Counted from the first letter of the stretch, positions 17,254 to 26,775 are shown. The stretch is 64,000 nucleotides of DNA from an uncultured Desulfovibrio sp. (GCA_900541395.1 UQJT01000012.1:1-64000); one strand, 5' to 3'. A program made the numbers and translations. The notes: generated by a model not told the origin, from the letters alone.

Positions 17254-17384
17254 CTAGTGCTGCATGGCACAAAATACTTCGTATTTTGTGCCAAGATCAT
17301 TCGCCGAAAAACGCGGTTTTCGGCTCATTCACGGCGGCAACACCGCTTTTGAAATGGGACAATTTCAAAAGCAAAATACTCTAA
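17254..17384. repeat. Dispersed repeat, copy B2
   Basis: A 131-base element from CTAGTGC to ACTCTAA. It has a hairpin at each end: GCACAAAATACTTCGTATTTTGTGC (17268 to about 17293, near-perfect) and CTTTTGAAAT-gggac-AATTTCAAAAG (17346-17371). The central block (about 17297-17334) is nearly identical to the core of copy B3 near 48976. The end supplies the TAG stop codon of selD (17381-17383). Confidence 0.7.
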
Positions 17385-18451
17385 CGGATTTCCAACAGCA
17401 CTCCGTCCGGACGTTCGGGCAGCACTTCTCCCACTATCCAGGCGCCGTCTCCACCCGCTTCCAGCAACGCCCGCGCCCTGTCCGCCAGATGTTCGGGGAC
17501 GGCCAACAGCAAGCCGCCCGAAGTCTGGGCGTCGAACAGCACCGACACCAGAAGCGGCGACACGCGGGGCGAAACTTCCACACTGCAGGAACAGTAACGC
17601 TTGTTGGCATGGCTGCCGGCGGGGACCAACCCATCACCGGCATAATCGAGCACACGGTTCATGAGAGGCACGGACTCGGCGTCCAGAGCCACAGTGACCA
17701 GCGAAGCCCGGGCCTGCTCCAGGGCGTGGCCTCCGAGGCCGAAACCGGTGATATCCGTGGCCGCCCGCAAACCGAGTTCACGAATGACGGAGGCTCCCAC
17801 CCGGTTCAGGCGGGAAGCCCAGCGGCAGAATTCGGCCTCGGCCTCTTCCCATCCGTCCCAATGAGCCTTGGCCACGGTGGACAAAATGCCCGTGCCCAAA
17901 GGTTTGGTCAAAATCAGCACGTCACCGGGGCAGAGACCGGCGTTGGTGGCCACATGGGCCGGATCGACGACACCGGTGACGGACAAACCGTATTTGGGTT
18001 CCTCGTCCTCCACGGTATGGCCGCCCGCCAACACTCCGCCCGCCTCGTGCAGCTTATCCGCGCCGCCGCGCAGAATGGCGGTCAGCACGTCCATACCCAG
18101 TCCCTCGGCCGCGGCCTTGGGCGTGGAGGGAAAAAAGGCGATATTCATGGCGCACCAGGGTTCGCCGCCCATCGCGTAGACGTCGGACAGGGCGTTGGCC
18201 GCCGCAATCTGGCCGAATGTGTACGGGTCGTTGCCGATGGGGGAAAGAATGTCCACGGTCTGGACCAGAGCGCGCCCCTCGGGCACGCGCACCACCGTGG
18301 CGTCCTCGTTGCCTTCGGGACCGCACAACAGGCGACCGTCCGGGTCGGGACTCGGCGGCAGATTCTCCAAAAGCCGCTCCAGAAACTCCGGAGCCATTTT
18401 GGCCGCTCAACCGGCGGCTTTGGCTTTGGACATCAAGGCCATTTCGCCCAT
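17381..18451 (-). CDS. selD: Selenide, water dikinase with selenocysteine (UGA) active site
   Basis: SelD makes selenophosphate from selenide and ATP, the selenium donor for selenocysteine tRNA. The frame from 18397 gives a SelD that lacks its N-terminal active-site loop. Reading through the in-frame UGA at 18409-18407 restores it: start ATG at 18451, 12 bases after the A of an AAGGAGG ribosome binding site, then a 14-residue leader and the motif AG-U-AAK, with Sec15 and the conserved lysine K18. Total 356 residues. The rest has GHTVEDEEPKYGLSVTG, the glycine-rich ATDITGFGLGGHAL, and the SGGLLLAV C-terminus. A hairpin just after the UGA could be its SECIS. The stop codon lies in repeat B2. 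Confidence 0.93.
18367..18402 (-). promoter_or_regulatory. Candidate bacterial SECIS hairpin in selD mRNA
   Basis: Starting four bases after the UGA codon, the transcript can form CCAAAA / UUUUGG (outer 6-bp stem), a small internal loop, and GCUCC / GGAGC (inner 5-bp stem) around a 9-base loop GGAGUUUCU. Position and a loop containing GU are as expected for the element that recruits SelB. Folding was done by eye. Confidence 0.55.
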
Positions 18452-18798
18452 GCCGTCCTCCTTATCCATGCCGCAGGGGCCGTTCGTTCAAGTTCTTCAT
18501 CGTCAAGACGCACCCGCCCCGGTGAAGTCTGCGACTTCGGGCGACGTCGTCCCCTCGCTGCAAGGTGCTCGCGCGGCAATACGCTCACCGCGATCCAGGT
18601 CATCTTTGTAAGCGAAAAGCCACAGGCTGGCAAATACGGGCCGTGGCGGACACGTAAAACATATCATGCTCTTCCGGCCGTCCGCCATCCGGGCTATGCG
18701 AAGGGCAACACGCGCCCCGAGCAGTCCGCCCGGTTTGGAAAGAAACTTCGCTTTCCGGCCGCGCCGGGTTCGCGGCGCATCCCCCAAGGAGAACAACC
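18452..18798. other. Divergent intergenic region selD / nlpE-like gene
   Basis: 347 bases between divergent genes. It holds the selD ribosome binding site AAGGAGG (complement of 18457-18463) and the CAAGGAGAA site of the nlpE-like gene (18785-18793). No convincing promoter pair, RNA gene or additional protein-coding frame was seen; the region was specifically scanned for a tRNA-Sec and none was found. Confidence 0.4.
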
Positions 18799-19563
18799 AT
18801 GAACAAAGGTCCCCTGCTGCTTTTGCTGGCCTGTCTGGCCGCGGCCCATCCCGGTCTGGCCGACGACAAAAACGCCTCCGCGGACGCCGCGACCGCCCCC
18901 AAAACCGAAAACTGCATCCAGGCGGCCACGTATGCGGGCGAGTTGCCCTGCGCGGATTGCGCGGGCATTGAAACTCTCCTGACCCTGAACAGGGACGGCC
19001 TGGCTGTTCTGACTTCACATTACCTGACCGACGAACCCAATCTATTTATCGAACGCGGCACCTGGAGCATGGAGGACAAGCTGTTGGCCGTCGCCTTTGG
19101 GGACGACACCCGCTATTTCACCCCCCTTCCCGACGGCGCGATCATGATGGTGAGCAAGGACGGCGAAGCTCCGGACGCCCTGGCCGACGCCTATACCCTG
19201 AAACCCGTCACGCCCCTCGACGCCGCCTCCTTCGCCGGGCAGTACGCCCTGAAAGACGATAACGGCGACGCGCAGACCCTGGCCATCACAGCCGAAGGAA
19301 ACGACATGGCCAGGGTTGAGGTGAAAAGCCGCGACTGTGAATTCCAGGGCGCGGGCCGGGTGGTCAATGACGTTATCGAGCTTCCGTTCAAGACCGGCGG
19401 CCCGGATCAGGCGGCCGTGATGATCATCCGTCCGACTCAAAACAAGGGAGAATTGGCCCTGTTCACTTCGGACTACGACGAACGCTATACGCTCAACTAC
19501 TTCTGTCGGGGCGGCGGCACTCTGGCCGGAGAATATGCGCTAAAGAAGACCGTCGCCCAATAA
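18799..19563 (+). CDS. NlpE-like envelope protein
   Basis: A 254-residue exported protein. A short N-terminus with LLLLLACLAAAHPGLA is a signal peptide; C12 in LLAC could be a lipobox but is early, so cleavage after GLA is equally likely. The domain around residues 40-135 carries GELPCADCAGIETLLTL, the CxxC-bearing signature of the NlpE N-terminal domain (copper resistance and envelope-stress sensing), followed by a second beta-rich module about 150-250. Function here is inferred from the NlpE family; no cpx genes are nearby. Confidence 0.8.
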   Translation: MNKGPLLLLLACLAAAHPGLADDKNASADAATAPKTENCIQAATYAGELPCADCAGIETLLTLNRDGLAVLTSHYLTDEPNLFIERGTWSMEDKLLAVAFGDDTRYFTPLPDGAIMMVSKDGEAPDALADAYTLKPVTPLDAASFAGQYALKDDNGDAQTLAITAEGNDMARVEVKSRDCEFQGAGRVVNDVIELPFKTGGPDQAAVMIIRPTQNKGELALFTSDYDERYTLNYFCRGGGTLAGEYALKKTVAQ

Positions 19564-19877
19564 CGCCGGGCGGAAGCACATCGCGCGCCTGCTTCCCACG
19601 ATGCCCCCCTTGCCGGAGGCGTGAGCGCAGCGACCTTGGAACGAGGAGCAAGGGCGCGATCGGGCTTCGCCTGTTGCGCACGGTGACGAGCGACGAACGG
19701 AAACATGTCCTGGGGGGGCGCTGCGGGCTGTATCCACAAGCAATTTTGGCGGCTATCCTCCCTGGGGGAGCCCCTTCAAGGGGCTACGCTCGCTGGTACA
19801 CAAGTAAAATGAAAATCCCGCTTCAAACAAAGCGGGATTTTCATTTCGCCTCAACAGCGAAAAAAGGCAGAATATAC
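19564..19877. other. Intergenic region between nlpE-like gene and rplQ
   Basis: 314 bases between convergent genes. Apart from the terminator at 19809-19846 it contains a GC-rich stretch with small palindromes (for example GAGCCCCTTCAAGGGGCT near 19768-19785). No gene recognised. Confidence 0.4.
19809..19846. terminator. Bidirectional terminator after rplQ
   Basis: AATGAAAATCCCGCTT pairs perfectly with AAGCGGGATTTTCATT around a 6-base loop. The stem is GC-rich at its tip and has A/T runs on either side, so it can end the ribosomal operon on the minus strand and read-through on the plus strand. Confidence 0.85.
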
Positions 19878-20273
19878 TTAGGCCTGAGCGGGTTCGGCGG
19901 CCGCGGCGGGAGCTTCGCGCCGGGTCAGTTCGATGACCGCCAGGGGAGCCGCGTCGCCGGGACGGCGAAGGGCCAGCTTGGTCACCCGGGTATAGCCGCC
20001 GGGAATACCGGCGAAACGGGGGCCGATTTCGTCGAACAACTTTTGCACCAGTTGGTGACTGCCGAGCACGCGGTAAGCCTGCCGACGGGCATGCACGTCG
20101 TCACGACGAGACAAGGTGATCAGAGGCTCCACCACGCCGCGCAATTCCTTGGCTTTGGCCTCGGTGGTGTGGATGCTGCCGTGCGTGAGCAGGGCCTTGG
20201 CCATGTTGCGGAACAGGGCCTTGCGATGGGAAGGATTCCTGCCCAGTTTTCTGCCGGAATTGTTATGCCTCAT
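19878..20273 (-). CDS. rplQ: Ribosomal protein L17
   Basis: Large-subunit protein near the exit tunnel. The 131-residue product opens with [20 protein letters not shown] and contains [19 protein letters not shown], both diagnostic of L17. The last 15 residues are alanine-rich and extend the usual C-terminus. It is the last gene of the S10-spc-alpha operon and its start overlaps the 3' end of rpoA by 11 bases, so the two are translationally coupled. Confidence 0.98.
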   Translation of the reverse strand: MRHNNSGRKLGRNPSHRKALFRNMAKALLTHGSIHTTEAKAKELRGVVEPLITLSRRDDVHARRQAYRVLGSHQLVQKLFDEIGPRFAGIPGGYTRVTKLALRRPGDAAPLAVIELTRREAPAAAAEPAQA

Positions 20274-21306
20274 GGTGCTGCTTCCTCTTCCATTCCTGAT
20301 ATTTCTTGTCGAACGAATCGACCTTCATGCCGAAATCAAGCCCCATGTCGAGAAGCACGTTCTTGATTTCGTCCAGGGACTTCTTGCCGAAGTTCTTGGT
20401 CTTGAGCATTTCGTTTTCCGAACGCTGCACCAGTTCGCCCACCAGCGCGATATTGGCGCTGCGCAGGCAGTTGGTGGCGCGCACGGACAGTTCGAGGTCG
20501 TCAATGCTCTTGAAGAGATTTTCGTTGAACTCTCCGCTGTCGTTGGAACCGAGGCCGCTGTCGTCGGAGATCTGTTCATCAAAATTGATGAACACCGAAA
20601 TCTGATCCTTGATGATCTTGGCGCTGTAAGCCACGGCGTCTTCGGGCGTCACGGAGCCGTCGGTCCACACTTCCAGAATGAGCTTATCATAGTTGGTCAT
20701 CTGGCCCACGCGGGCCTGCTCCACCGAGTAGGCCACCTTGCGCACGGGCGAAAAGCTGGAATCAAGCTTGATGAGCCCTATTTCCTCAGACAGCCCCTCG
20801 TGCATGTCGGCGGGCACATAGCCCTTGCCCATGCGCACTTCCAGCTCCAGATGAAACTCCACGTCTTCGGTCAGCGTGGCGATGTGCAATTCAGGGTTGA
20901 GCACTTCCACATGCTGGTTGCCCTGAATATCGCCCGCGGTCACCTCGCCCTTCTGGCGGACGTCGAGAACGACGGTCTGAGGCGCGTCGGTGTCCATAGC
21001 CAGGCGCACCTGCTTGATGTTCAGGATAATATCCGTCACATCTTCCAGCACGCCCGGAATGGTAGTGAACTCGTGTTGCACGCCGGAAATCTTGACGGCC
21101 ACAAAGGCCGCGCCCTGAAGCGAGGCCAAGAGCACTCGGCGCAACGCGTTGCCGATGGTGGTGCCGTAGCCGCGTTCCAGAGGCTCGCACACGAACTTGC
21201 CGTACACGGAGTCGGCAGGATCGTTGTCGCGGACGATCTGTTCCGGCTTGACCAACACCGCCCAGTTGCGGGCGTTGATGAGCCTGTTGGCTTGTTTGCT
21301 GAGCAT
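20263..21306 (-). CDS. rpoA: RNA polymerase alpha subunit
   Basis: Assembly platform of RNA polymerase. The 347-residue product has the N-terminal dimerisation domain ([22 protein letters not shown]) and the C-terminal DNA/activator-binding domain (about 265-325: [24 protein letters not shown]). The acidic interdomain linker ([20 protein letters not shown]) is somewhat long. The ATG at 21306 is preferred to the one two codons upstream because GCAGGA then has a normal spacing. Confidence 0.98.
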   Translation of the reverse strand: MLSKQANRLINARNWAVLVKPEQIVRDNDPADSVYGKFVCEPLERGYGTTIGNALRRVLLASLQGAAFVAVKISGVQHEFTTIPGVLEDVTDIILNIKQVRLAMDTDAPQTVVLDVRQKGEVTAGDIQGNQHVEVLNPELHIATLTEDVEFHLELEVRMGKGYVPADMHEGLSEEIGLIKLDSSFSPVRKVAYSVEQARVGQMTNYDKLILEVWTDGSVTPEDAVAYSAKIIKDQISVFINFDEQISDDSGLGSNDSGEFNENLFKSIDDLELSVRATNCLRSANIALVGELVQRSENEMLKTKNFGKKSLDEIKNVLLDMGLDFGMKVDSFDKKYQEWKRKQHHEA

Positions 21307-21318
21307 GGGCATTCCTGC

Positions 21319-21945
21319 TTATTTGGAGTAAAGCTCGACGATAAGAGATTCGTTGATCGGAGTCTGAATATCGTCACGCTGCGGCAGGGCCTTGATCACG
21401 CCCTTGAAGGCGGCGCCGTCCACTTCGAGCCAGGCGGGGCAACCGCGGCGGGCGATCACTTCCTGAGCTTCAGCCAGAACCGGAATTTTACGGCTCTTTT
21501 CGGGAACGGAGACTTCGTCGCCCACGCGGACCTGCAGGGACGGAATAGTCACCTTGTGGCCGTTGAGGGTAAAAATGCCGTGACGCACCATCTGGCGGGC
21601 CTGGCTGCGCGAGTTGGCGAAGCCCATACGATAGACCACGTTGTCCAAACGGCGTTCAAGGGCGGACAGCAAGTTCGCGCCGGTCACGCCTTTGGCCATG
21701 TCGGCCGAGACGAAGTAGCCGTGGAACTGCTTTTCCAGCACGCCGTAAATGCGGCGTACCTTCATCTTTTCCCGCAACTGAAGCGCATATTCGCTGACCT
21801 TCTTGCGGGCACGGCCATGCTGGCCCGGGGCGTAGGGGCGACGGTCCTGGGAACACTTGTCGGTGTAGCAGCGATCGCCTTTCAGGAACAATTTGGTGCC
21901 TTCACGACGGCAGAGCCGGCATTTGGCGTCGTTATATTTGGCCAA
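21319..21945 (-). CDS. rpsD: Ribosomal protein S4
   Basis: Primary 16S rRNA-binding protein. The 208-residue product is the zinc-containing form: C9, C12, C26 and C31 in the N-terminal domain. The S4 RNA-binding fold is seen in [28 protein letters not shown]. It precedes rpoA by 12 bases, the normal alpha-operon order. Confidence 0.98.
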   Translation of the reverse strand: MAKYNDAKCRLCRREGTKLFLKGDRCYTDKCSQDRRPYAPGQHGRARKKVSEYALQLREKMKVRRIYGVLEKQFHGYFVSADMAKGVTGANLLSALERRLDNVVYRMGFANSRSQARQMVRHGIFTLNGHKVTIPSLQVRVGDEVSVPEKSRKIPVLAEAQEVIARRGCPAWLEVDGAAFKGVIKALPQRDDIQTPINESLIVELYSK

Positions 21946-21972
21946 GGCTAGGTCCTCCTTGCCTTCAGGGCG

Positions 21973-22362
21973 TTAGACGCGGCGCCGCTTGGGAGGCCGG
22001 CAGCCGTTGTGGGGAATGGGCGTGACATCACGGATGAAGGCAACCTTGAAACCGGCGGCGTTGATCGCGCGCATGGCCGATTCGCGTCCGGCACCCGGCC
22101 CCTTCACGTAAACGCCCACCGTGCGCATGCCGTTTTCCTGGGCGCGACGCGCGGCGGCTTCCGCCGTCACCTGCGCCGCGTAGGGGGTGGACTTGCGCGA
22201 CCCCTTAAAACCGTTCTGCCCGGCGCTGGCCCAACTGATGGTGTTGCCGCGGGTGTCGGTGAAGGTGACGATGGTATTGTTGAACGAAGCCTGGATGTGC
22301 GCGACGCCCAGGGGCACGTTCTTCTTTTCTTTCTTTTTGGCGGCTCGTTTGGCTCTAGCCAT
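21973..22362 (-). CDS. rpsK: Ribosomal protein S11
   Basis: Platform protein of the small subunit, 129 residues, recognised by [30 protein letters not shown] and the C-terminus [21 protein letters not shown] lysine-rich N-terminal stretch ([12 protein letters not shown]) is typical. Lies between rpsM and rpsD. Confidence 0.98.
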   Translation of the reverse strand: MARAKRAAKKKEKKNVPLGVAHIQASFNNTIVTFTDTRGNTISWASAGQNGFKGSRKSTPYAAQVTAEAAARRAQENGMRTVGVYVKGPGAGRESAMRAINAAGFKVAFIRDVTPIPHNGCRPPKRRRV

Positions 22363-22434
22363 GTTGCACTTCCCTTGGAGCTGGAGTTGACCCTCATGCG
22401 CGACGGACAGGCCGCCGCGCCCCGGCAGCTTCCC

Positions 22435-22803
22435 TTACTTCTTTTTGCCCACGGCGCCGCGACGCGGCCCTTTGCGGGTGCGGGCGTTGGTGTGGGTGCG
22501 CTGGCCGTGCACGGGCAGGCCGCGACGATGCCGCAGACCACGATAGCAGCCAATATCCATAAGACGCTTGATATTGGAGCTCACTTCGCGGCGCAGGTCG
22601 CCCTCCACCTTGTGATTTGTTTCGATTTCCTTACGGATTTCGTTCACCTCATCGGCATCGAGATCATCGATATTGCGCGTCCAGTTGACGCCGGTGGCGT
22701 CAAGGATTTGCAGGGCGGTCGCCCGGCCGATGCCGTAAATGTAGGTGAGCGCGATATCCGCCCTCTTGCCGCGAGGCAATTCAATACCTGCAATTCTGGC
22801 CAC
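22435..22803 (-). CDS. rpsM: Ribosomal protein S13
   Basis: Head protein of the 30S subunit contacting the P-site tRNA and L5. The 122-residue product begins [20 protein letters not shown] and has the [20 protein letters not shown] signature. Lies 18 bases after rpmJ. Confidence 0.98.
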   Translation of the reverse strand: MARIAGIELPRGKRADIALTYIYGIGRATALQILDATGVNWTRNIDDLDADEVNEIRKEIETNHKVEGDLRREVSSNIKRLMDIGCYRGLRHRRGLPVHGQRTHTNARTRKGPRRGAVGKKK

Positions 22804-22821
22804 GTTCAGACTCCTGCAAGG

Positions 22822-22935
22822 TTAGCCCTGGCGTTGCTTGTGCCGGGGGTTTTCGCAGATCACTCTCAGTACACCCTTGCGCCGGATAACCTTGCACTTC
22901 GGGCAGATTTTTTTGACGGACGGCCTGACTTTCAT
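22822..22935 (-). CDS. rpmJ: Ribosomal protein L36
   Basis: A 37-residue zinc-binding large-subunit protein found by reading the gap between map and rpsM: it begins [20 protein letters not shown] and ends [10 protein letters not shown]. Zinc ligands are C11, C14, C27 and H32, the zinc-retaining form. Too short for most gene finders but fully conserved and in the expected place. Confidence 0.97.
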
Positions 22936-23056
22936 CGCTCACTCCGTGGTTTTTCTTTTCGTTTCCGCCTGATAGCAGGCCGGAACCGAATCTTTTATCG
23001 GGTTATCATCTACCTGTCAAGAGCCGCGTATATTTTCGGCACGGCCCGCCTGCCTG

Positions 23057-23836
23057 TCACCGGTTGCCCGCGAGGCTGAGAATTTCGGCCCCGTCGTGCG
23101 TGATGACCACACTGTGCTCCCAATGGGCGGCCAGACTGTGGTCTTTCATGTTCGCGGTCCACCCGTCCGACAGGATGACGACGTCTTCCGTGCCGATGGC
23201 CAGCATGGGCTCAATGGCCAGCACCATGCCCGCTTTGAGCGGAACCCCCTCCCCCATGCCGCGCGGCACGAAGTTGGGAATTTCCGGCTTTTCGTGCAGG
23301 TTGGCGCCCACGCCATGTCCCACGAAGCGCCGGATTATCTTCAACCCTTCCGCTTCGGCATGGCGCTGCACCGCCGCCGAAATCGCGTACAGGTCGTTGC
23401 CGGGTCTGGCCGCGGCAATGCCCAGATGCAGGCATTCCTCGGTCACCCGGGAGAGATGCTTCGCAGCTTCGGACACTTCACCCACCAGAACGGTACGCGC
23501 CGAGTCGCCGTGGAAGCCCTGATACTCGACTCCCATGTCGAAACTGACAATATCCCCTTCTTTCAGAATGCGTTCCTTGGAGGGAAACCCGTGCACCACG
23601 GTTTCATTCACCGAACAGCACAAGGCGTAGGGAAAGCCTCCGTACCCCTGGAAGCTGGGCCGCACCCCGAAGTCTCGACACATGGCCTGCGCGATATCCT
23701 CGAACAGCATGGTCGGCACGCCGGGGCGCACGTTGGCGACCAGTTCATCAAGAATGGCCGCGGTTATGCCGTTGGCCTTGCGCAGAAGGGCAATCTCCCG
23801 CTCGTTCTTGATGAATACGCCGCGAAACTTTTTCAT
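23057..23836 (-). CDS. map: Methionine aminopeptidase, type I
   Basis: Removes the initiator methionine from nascent proteins. The 259-residue product has the MetAP-I blocks NETVVHGFPS, DIVSFDMGVEYQGFHGDSA (metal ligand aspartates), FVGHGVGANLHEKPEIPNF (ligand histidine) and VLAIEPML (glutamate). The ATG at 23836 is the family start; the frame runs on upstream inside secY without homology. Placement directly after secY, three bases apart, is the classic spc-operon arrangement. Confidence 0.97.
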   Translation of the reverse strand: MKKFRGVFIKNEREIALLRKANGITAAILDELVANVRPGVPTMLFEDIAQAMCRDFGVRPSFQGYGGFPYALCCSVNETVVHGFPSKERILKEGDIVSFDMGVEYQGFHGDSARTVLVGEVSEAAKHLSRVTEECLHLGIAAARPGNDLYAISAAVQRHAEAEGLKIIRRFVGHGVGANLHEKPEIPNFVPRGMGEGVPLKAGMVLAIEPMLAIGTEDVVILSDGWTANMKDHSLAAHWEHSVVITHDGAEILSLAGNR

Positions 23837-23838
23837 GC

Positions 23839-25155
23839 TCAGGCCCTGCCCCGGATGCGGGTTTTCCCCATCAGGCCCTCGTACTGACGCGAGATGAGCA
23901 GCGATTCCACCTGCCCCATGAAGTCGATGGCCACGCCCACCAGGATGAGCAGACTGGTGCCGCCGAAATAGAACGGCACGTTGAACTGCGCGATGAGCAA
24001 CATGGGCAACACCGAAATGATGGAGATATACACGCCGCCCCACAGGGTCAGGCGTTCCAGCACGTCGTTGATGTACTTGCGCGTATTTTCGCCGGGCCGT
24101 ATGCCGGGCACGAATCCGCCCTGCTTTTTCAGATTCTCCGCAATATCTTTGGGATCAAAGATGATGGAAGTATAGAAAAAGCAGAAGAAGAAAATGAGGG
24201 CGATAAACACAATGTTGTACAAAATGCTCGTGGGCTGGAACCAGGACACCACGCGCTGAATCCACGCGGCCTGGGAAAAACCCGCCACCGTCGCCGGAAA
24301 GAGCAAAAGACTCTGGGCGAAGATGGGGGGAATGACCCCGGCGGTATTCAAACGCAACGGCAGGTGCGTGGTCTGTCCGCCATACATTTTGCGGCCCACC
24401 TGACGCTTGGCGTAATGAATGGGAATACGCCTCTGGGAACGCTCCACGAACACAATGCCCACCAGAACAGCCAGCATCATCACCAACAGAACAATGGCGA
24501 ACAGGATGTTCGTGTCCCCGGTGCGGATGAGCTGGAACGAACGTCCGATGGCGCCCGGAATGCCCACCACGATGCCCGAAAAGATGATCAGCGAGATGCC
24601 GTTGCCGATGCCCTTGGCCGTAATCTGCTCGCCCAGCCACATGATCAGGATGGTGCCCGCCGTCAGAGTGATGATGGTCACCAGCCGGAACTCCCATCCC
24701 GGGTGCAGCACAATGGGCGCGTTGCTCGTGGGACTCATCATGCCTTCCAGCAGCGAGGCGATGCCGAAGCCCTGAATGAGCGTGATGAGCACGGTCAGAT
24801 ACCGGGTATACTGGGTGATCTTGCGTCGCCCGGCCTGCCCTTCTTCCTTGGCCAGCCGCTTGATGTCCGGACTCACCACCTGCAAAAGCTGCAGAATGAT
24901 GGAGGCGGAGATGTACGGCATGATCCCGAGGGCGAACACCGACACGTTGCTCAGACCGCCGCCCGAGAACATGTTGAGCAGATCGAACACCGAACCTTGC
25001 AGACTGTCGAAAAAGCCCTTGAGCGCCGCGGCGTCGATACCGGGAACGGGCACGTGGACCCCGATCCTGTAGGCACACAGGAGCATCAGGGTCCACAGCA
25101 GCTTGCTGCGCAGTTCGGGGATCTGCGCCAGTTGATTCACTCCGCTTCCAGCCAC
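23839..25155 (-). CDS. secY: Preprotein translocase subunit SecY
   Basis: Central channel of the Sec translocon, 438 residues with ten membrane helices. The plug/early region (YRIGVHVPVPGID), the conserved IMPYISASIILQLL and the cytosolic loop with GGFVPGIRPGENTRKYI are clear. It follows rplO with three bases between and precedes map; co-transcription with ribosomal proteins is universal for this gene. Confidence 0.98.
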   Translation of the reverse strand: MAGSGVNQLAQIPELRSKLLWTLMLLCAYRIGVHVPVPGIDAAALKGFFDSLQGSVFDLLNMFSGGGLSNVSVFALGIMPYISASIILQLLQVVSPDIKRLAKEEGQAGRRKITQYTRYLTVLITLIQGFGIASLLEGMMSPTSNAPIVLHPGWEFRLVTIITLTAGTILIMWLGEQITAKGIGNGISLIIFSGIVVGIPGAIGRSFQLIRTGDTNILFAIVLLVMMLAVLVGIVFVERSQRRIPIHYAKRQVGRKMYGGQTTHLPLRLNTAGVIPPIFAQSLLLFPATVAGFSQAAWIQRVVSWFQPTSILYNIVFIALIFFFCFFYTSIIFDPKDIAENLKKQGGFVPGIRPGENTRKYINDVLERLTLWGGVYISIISVLPMLLIAQFNVPFYFGGTSLLILVGVAIDFMGQVESLLISRQYEGLMGKTRIRGRA

Positions 25156-25158
25156 GGT

Positions 25159-25671
25159 TTATTCCTCGGAGCTTGAAGGTTCCGCTTCCTCACCCTCGCA
25201 GCAGACGCAATCGCACAGCACGTCGGCGCACAATTCCTTGACCTCGCCGCCGGCCTTGCGAATCTTATCGATGGCCGAGCTGCTGAAGCGATGGGCTTCC
25301 ACCGTCAGCGCGCCCGTCACTTCGCCGTCGCCCAGAATTTTCACCGGGGCGCCGAAGCGGCACAGGCCACGATCATAGATATCTTCCAGGGTGATTTCCT
25401 TCTGGTCGCCGAAGGCCGCCTGCAGACGATCCAGATTGACGACTTCGAAGGTCACTTTAAACAGATAATTCTTGAAACCACGTTTGGGAAGACGGCGCTG
25501 CAAAGGCATCTGACCGCCTTCGAAACCGGGGCGCACGCCGCCGCCGGCCCGGGCGTTCTGCCCCTTGTGGCCCTTGCCCGACGTGCCGCCGAGGCCGGAG
25601 CCCGCGCCGCGGCCGACGCGCTTGCGGGACTTGCGTTCTTCCGGAAAGGGGTACAGGTCGTTCAGTCTCAT
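25159..25671 (-). CDS. rplO: Ribosomal protein L15 with cysteine-rich C-terminal tail
   Basis: Large-subunit assembly protein. Residues 1-147 are a normal L15 (RVGRGAGSGLGGTSGKGHKG, RPGFEGGQMPLQRRLPKRGF, and an ending KIRKAGGEVKE). A further 23 residues follow with five cysteines (C148, C153, C155, C157, C158) and a run of acidic and serine residues, which is not part of the usual L15. The start overlaps the stop of rpmD (ATGA). The tail is encoded at 25159-25230 and is in frame, so it is a genuine extension unless the base calls there are wrong. Confidence 0.96.
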   Translation of the reverse strand: MRLNDLYPFPEERKSRKRVGRGAGSGLGGTSGKGHKGQNARAGGGVRPGFEGGQMPLQRRLPKRGFKNYLFKVTFEVVNLDRLQAAFGDQKEITLEDIYDRGLCRFGAPVKILGDGEVTGALTVEAHRFSSSAIDKIRKAGGEVKELCADVLCDCVCCEGEEAEPSSSEE

Positions 25672-25847
25672 GATTCGCTGACCTCAACCAGGTGGGAAAC
25701 CCTGGCGATCATGCCGCGCACGGCGGCGTTATCCTGGAAGGTTTTGACCATCTCACGCCGACGCAGGCCCAGGGCGGCCAGAATTTTTTTCTGGTGCGGG
25801 GTGCAGCCGATGTGGCTGTGAATGAGCTTCACTTTGATTTCGGACAT
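25668..25847 (-). CDS. rpmD: Ribosomal protein L30
   Basis: A 59-residue large-subunit protein read from the short gap between rpsE and rplO: it begins MSEIKVKLIHSHIGCTPHQK and contains LGLRRREMVKTFQDNAAVRG, both L30 features. Its stop overlaps the start of rplO by four bases. Confidence 0.96.
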   Translation of the reverse strand: MSEIKVKLIHSHIGCTPHQKKILAALGLRRREMVKTFQDNAAVRGMIARVSHLVEVSES

Positions 25848-25865
25848 GTCAGCCTGCCTTGGCCC

Positions 25866-26369
25866 CTACTTGCGGGGGGCTTCCAGTTTCTTGCCGCGCA
25901 CTTCGGACACGGCCTCGGCGCTGCGCAGGGAGGTCAGGCCTTCCATAGCCGCGCGGAGCACGTTGTGCGGGTTGTTGGTGCCGATGGCCTTGGCCAGCAC
26001 GTCGGTGACGCCCGCGGCTTCCATGACCGCGCGCACCGCGCCGCCGGCGATGATCCCGGTCCCGCGCGAGGCGGGCTTCAGGAGCACACGTCCGGCGCCG
26101 AAACGGCCCAGCACTTCATACGGCAGGGTGCCTTCCACCAGGGGAACCTGGACCATGGTCTTGCGGGCGCGTTCCGTCGCCTTGCGCAGGGCTTCGGGCA
26201 CTTCCTGGGCCTTGCCCAGACCGAAGCCCACGTTGCCCTTGCCGTCGCCCACCACCACCAGGGCGCTGAAGCTGAAGCGGCGACCGCCTTTGACCACTTT
26301 CGCGACGCGGTTCAGATGCACGATCTTTTCGATGTACCCGGAATCCGTCGTTTGCTGCTGTTGTTCCAT
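25866..26369 (-). CDS. rpsE: Ribosomal protein S5
   Basis: Small-subunit fidelity protein, 167 residues. The double-stranded RNA-binding part ([20 protein letters not shown]) and the [31 protein letters not shown] segments are typical. Lies 35 bases after rplR. Confidence 0.98.
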   Translation of the reverse strand: MEQQQQTTDSGYIEKIVHLNRVAKVVKGGRRFSFSALVVVGDGKGNVGFGLGKAQEVPEALRKATERARKTMVQVPLVEGTLPYEVLGRFGAGRVLLKPASRGTGIIAGGAVRAVMEAAGVTDVLAKAIGTNNPHNVLRAAMEGLTSLRSAEAVSEVRGKKLEAPRK

Positions 26370-26404
26370 ATCAGTCCTGCACTCGTTGCTGTCTTGATTT
26401 CAGC

Positions 26405-26764
26405 CTAGAATTCCAGGCCGCCCTCGCGGGCACCGTCGGCCACCGCCTTGATGCGGCCGTGGTAGAGATAGCCGTTGCGGTCGAACACCACTTTGCGGAT
26501 GTCCTTTTCCAGGGCCAGACGGGCGATTTCCTTGCCCACGCGATCCGCGCCGGCCTTGTTGCAACCGGCTTTTTCCCCGCCTTTGGACAGGGACAGGGTC
26601 GACGTGGCGGCCAGGGTAGCGCCGGTCGCGTCATCCACAACCTGGGCATAGATATGCAGGTTGGAACGGTAAACCACCAGGCGCGGCCGTTCGGCCGTGC
26701 CGGAAATCTTTTTCCGGATGCGCACCTTGCGGCGCTTGCGGGTTTCGTTTTTGGAAAGCATCAT
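26405..26764 (-). CDS. rplR: Ribosomal protein L18
   Basis: 5S rRNA-binding protein of 119 residues, with basic N-terminus ([16 protein letters not shown]), [18 protein letters not shown] and [20 protein letters not shown]. Two consecutive ATG codons exist at the start; the first is used. Confidence 0.97.
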   Translation of the reverse strand: MMLSKNETRKRRKVRIRKKISGTAERPRLVVYRSNLHIYAQVVDDATGATLAATSTLSLSKGGEKAGCNKAGADRVGKEIARLALEKDIRKVVFDRNGYLYHGRIKAVADGAREGGLEF

Positions 26765-26775
26765 GACCGTAACCC

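Noticed and set aside
17264..18802. 512-codon plus-strand open frame opposite selD
   Set aside because: Antisense to a well-supported selenophosphate synthase and starts in repeat B2.
20116..21951. 611-codon plus-strand open frame over rpoA and rpsD
   Set aside because: Antisense shadow of two universally conserved genes.
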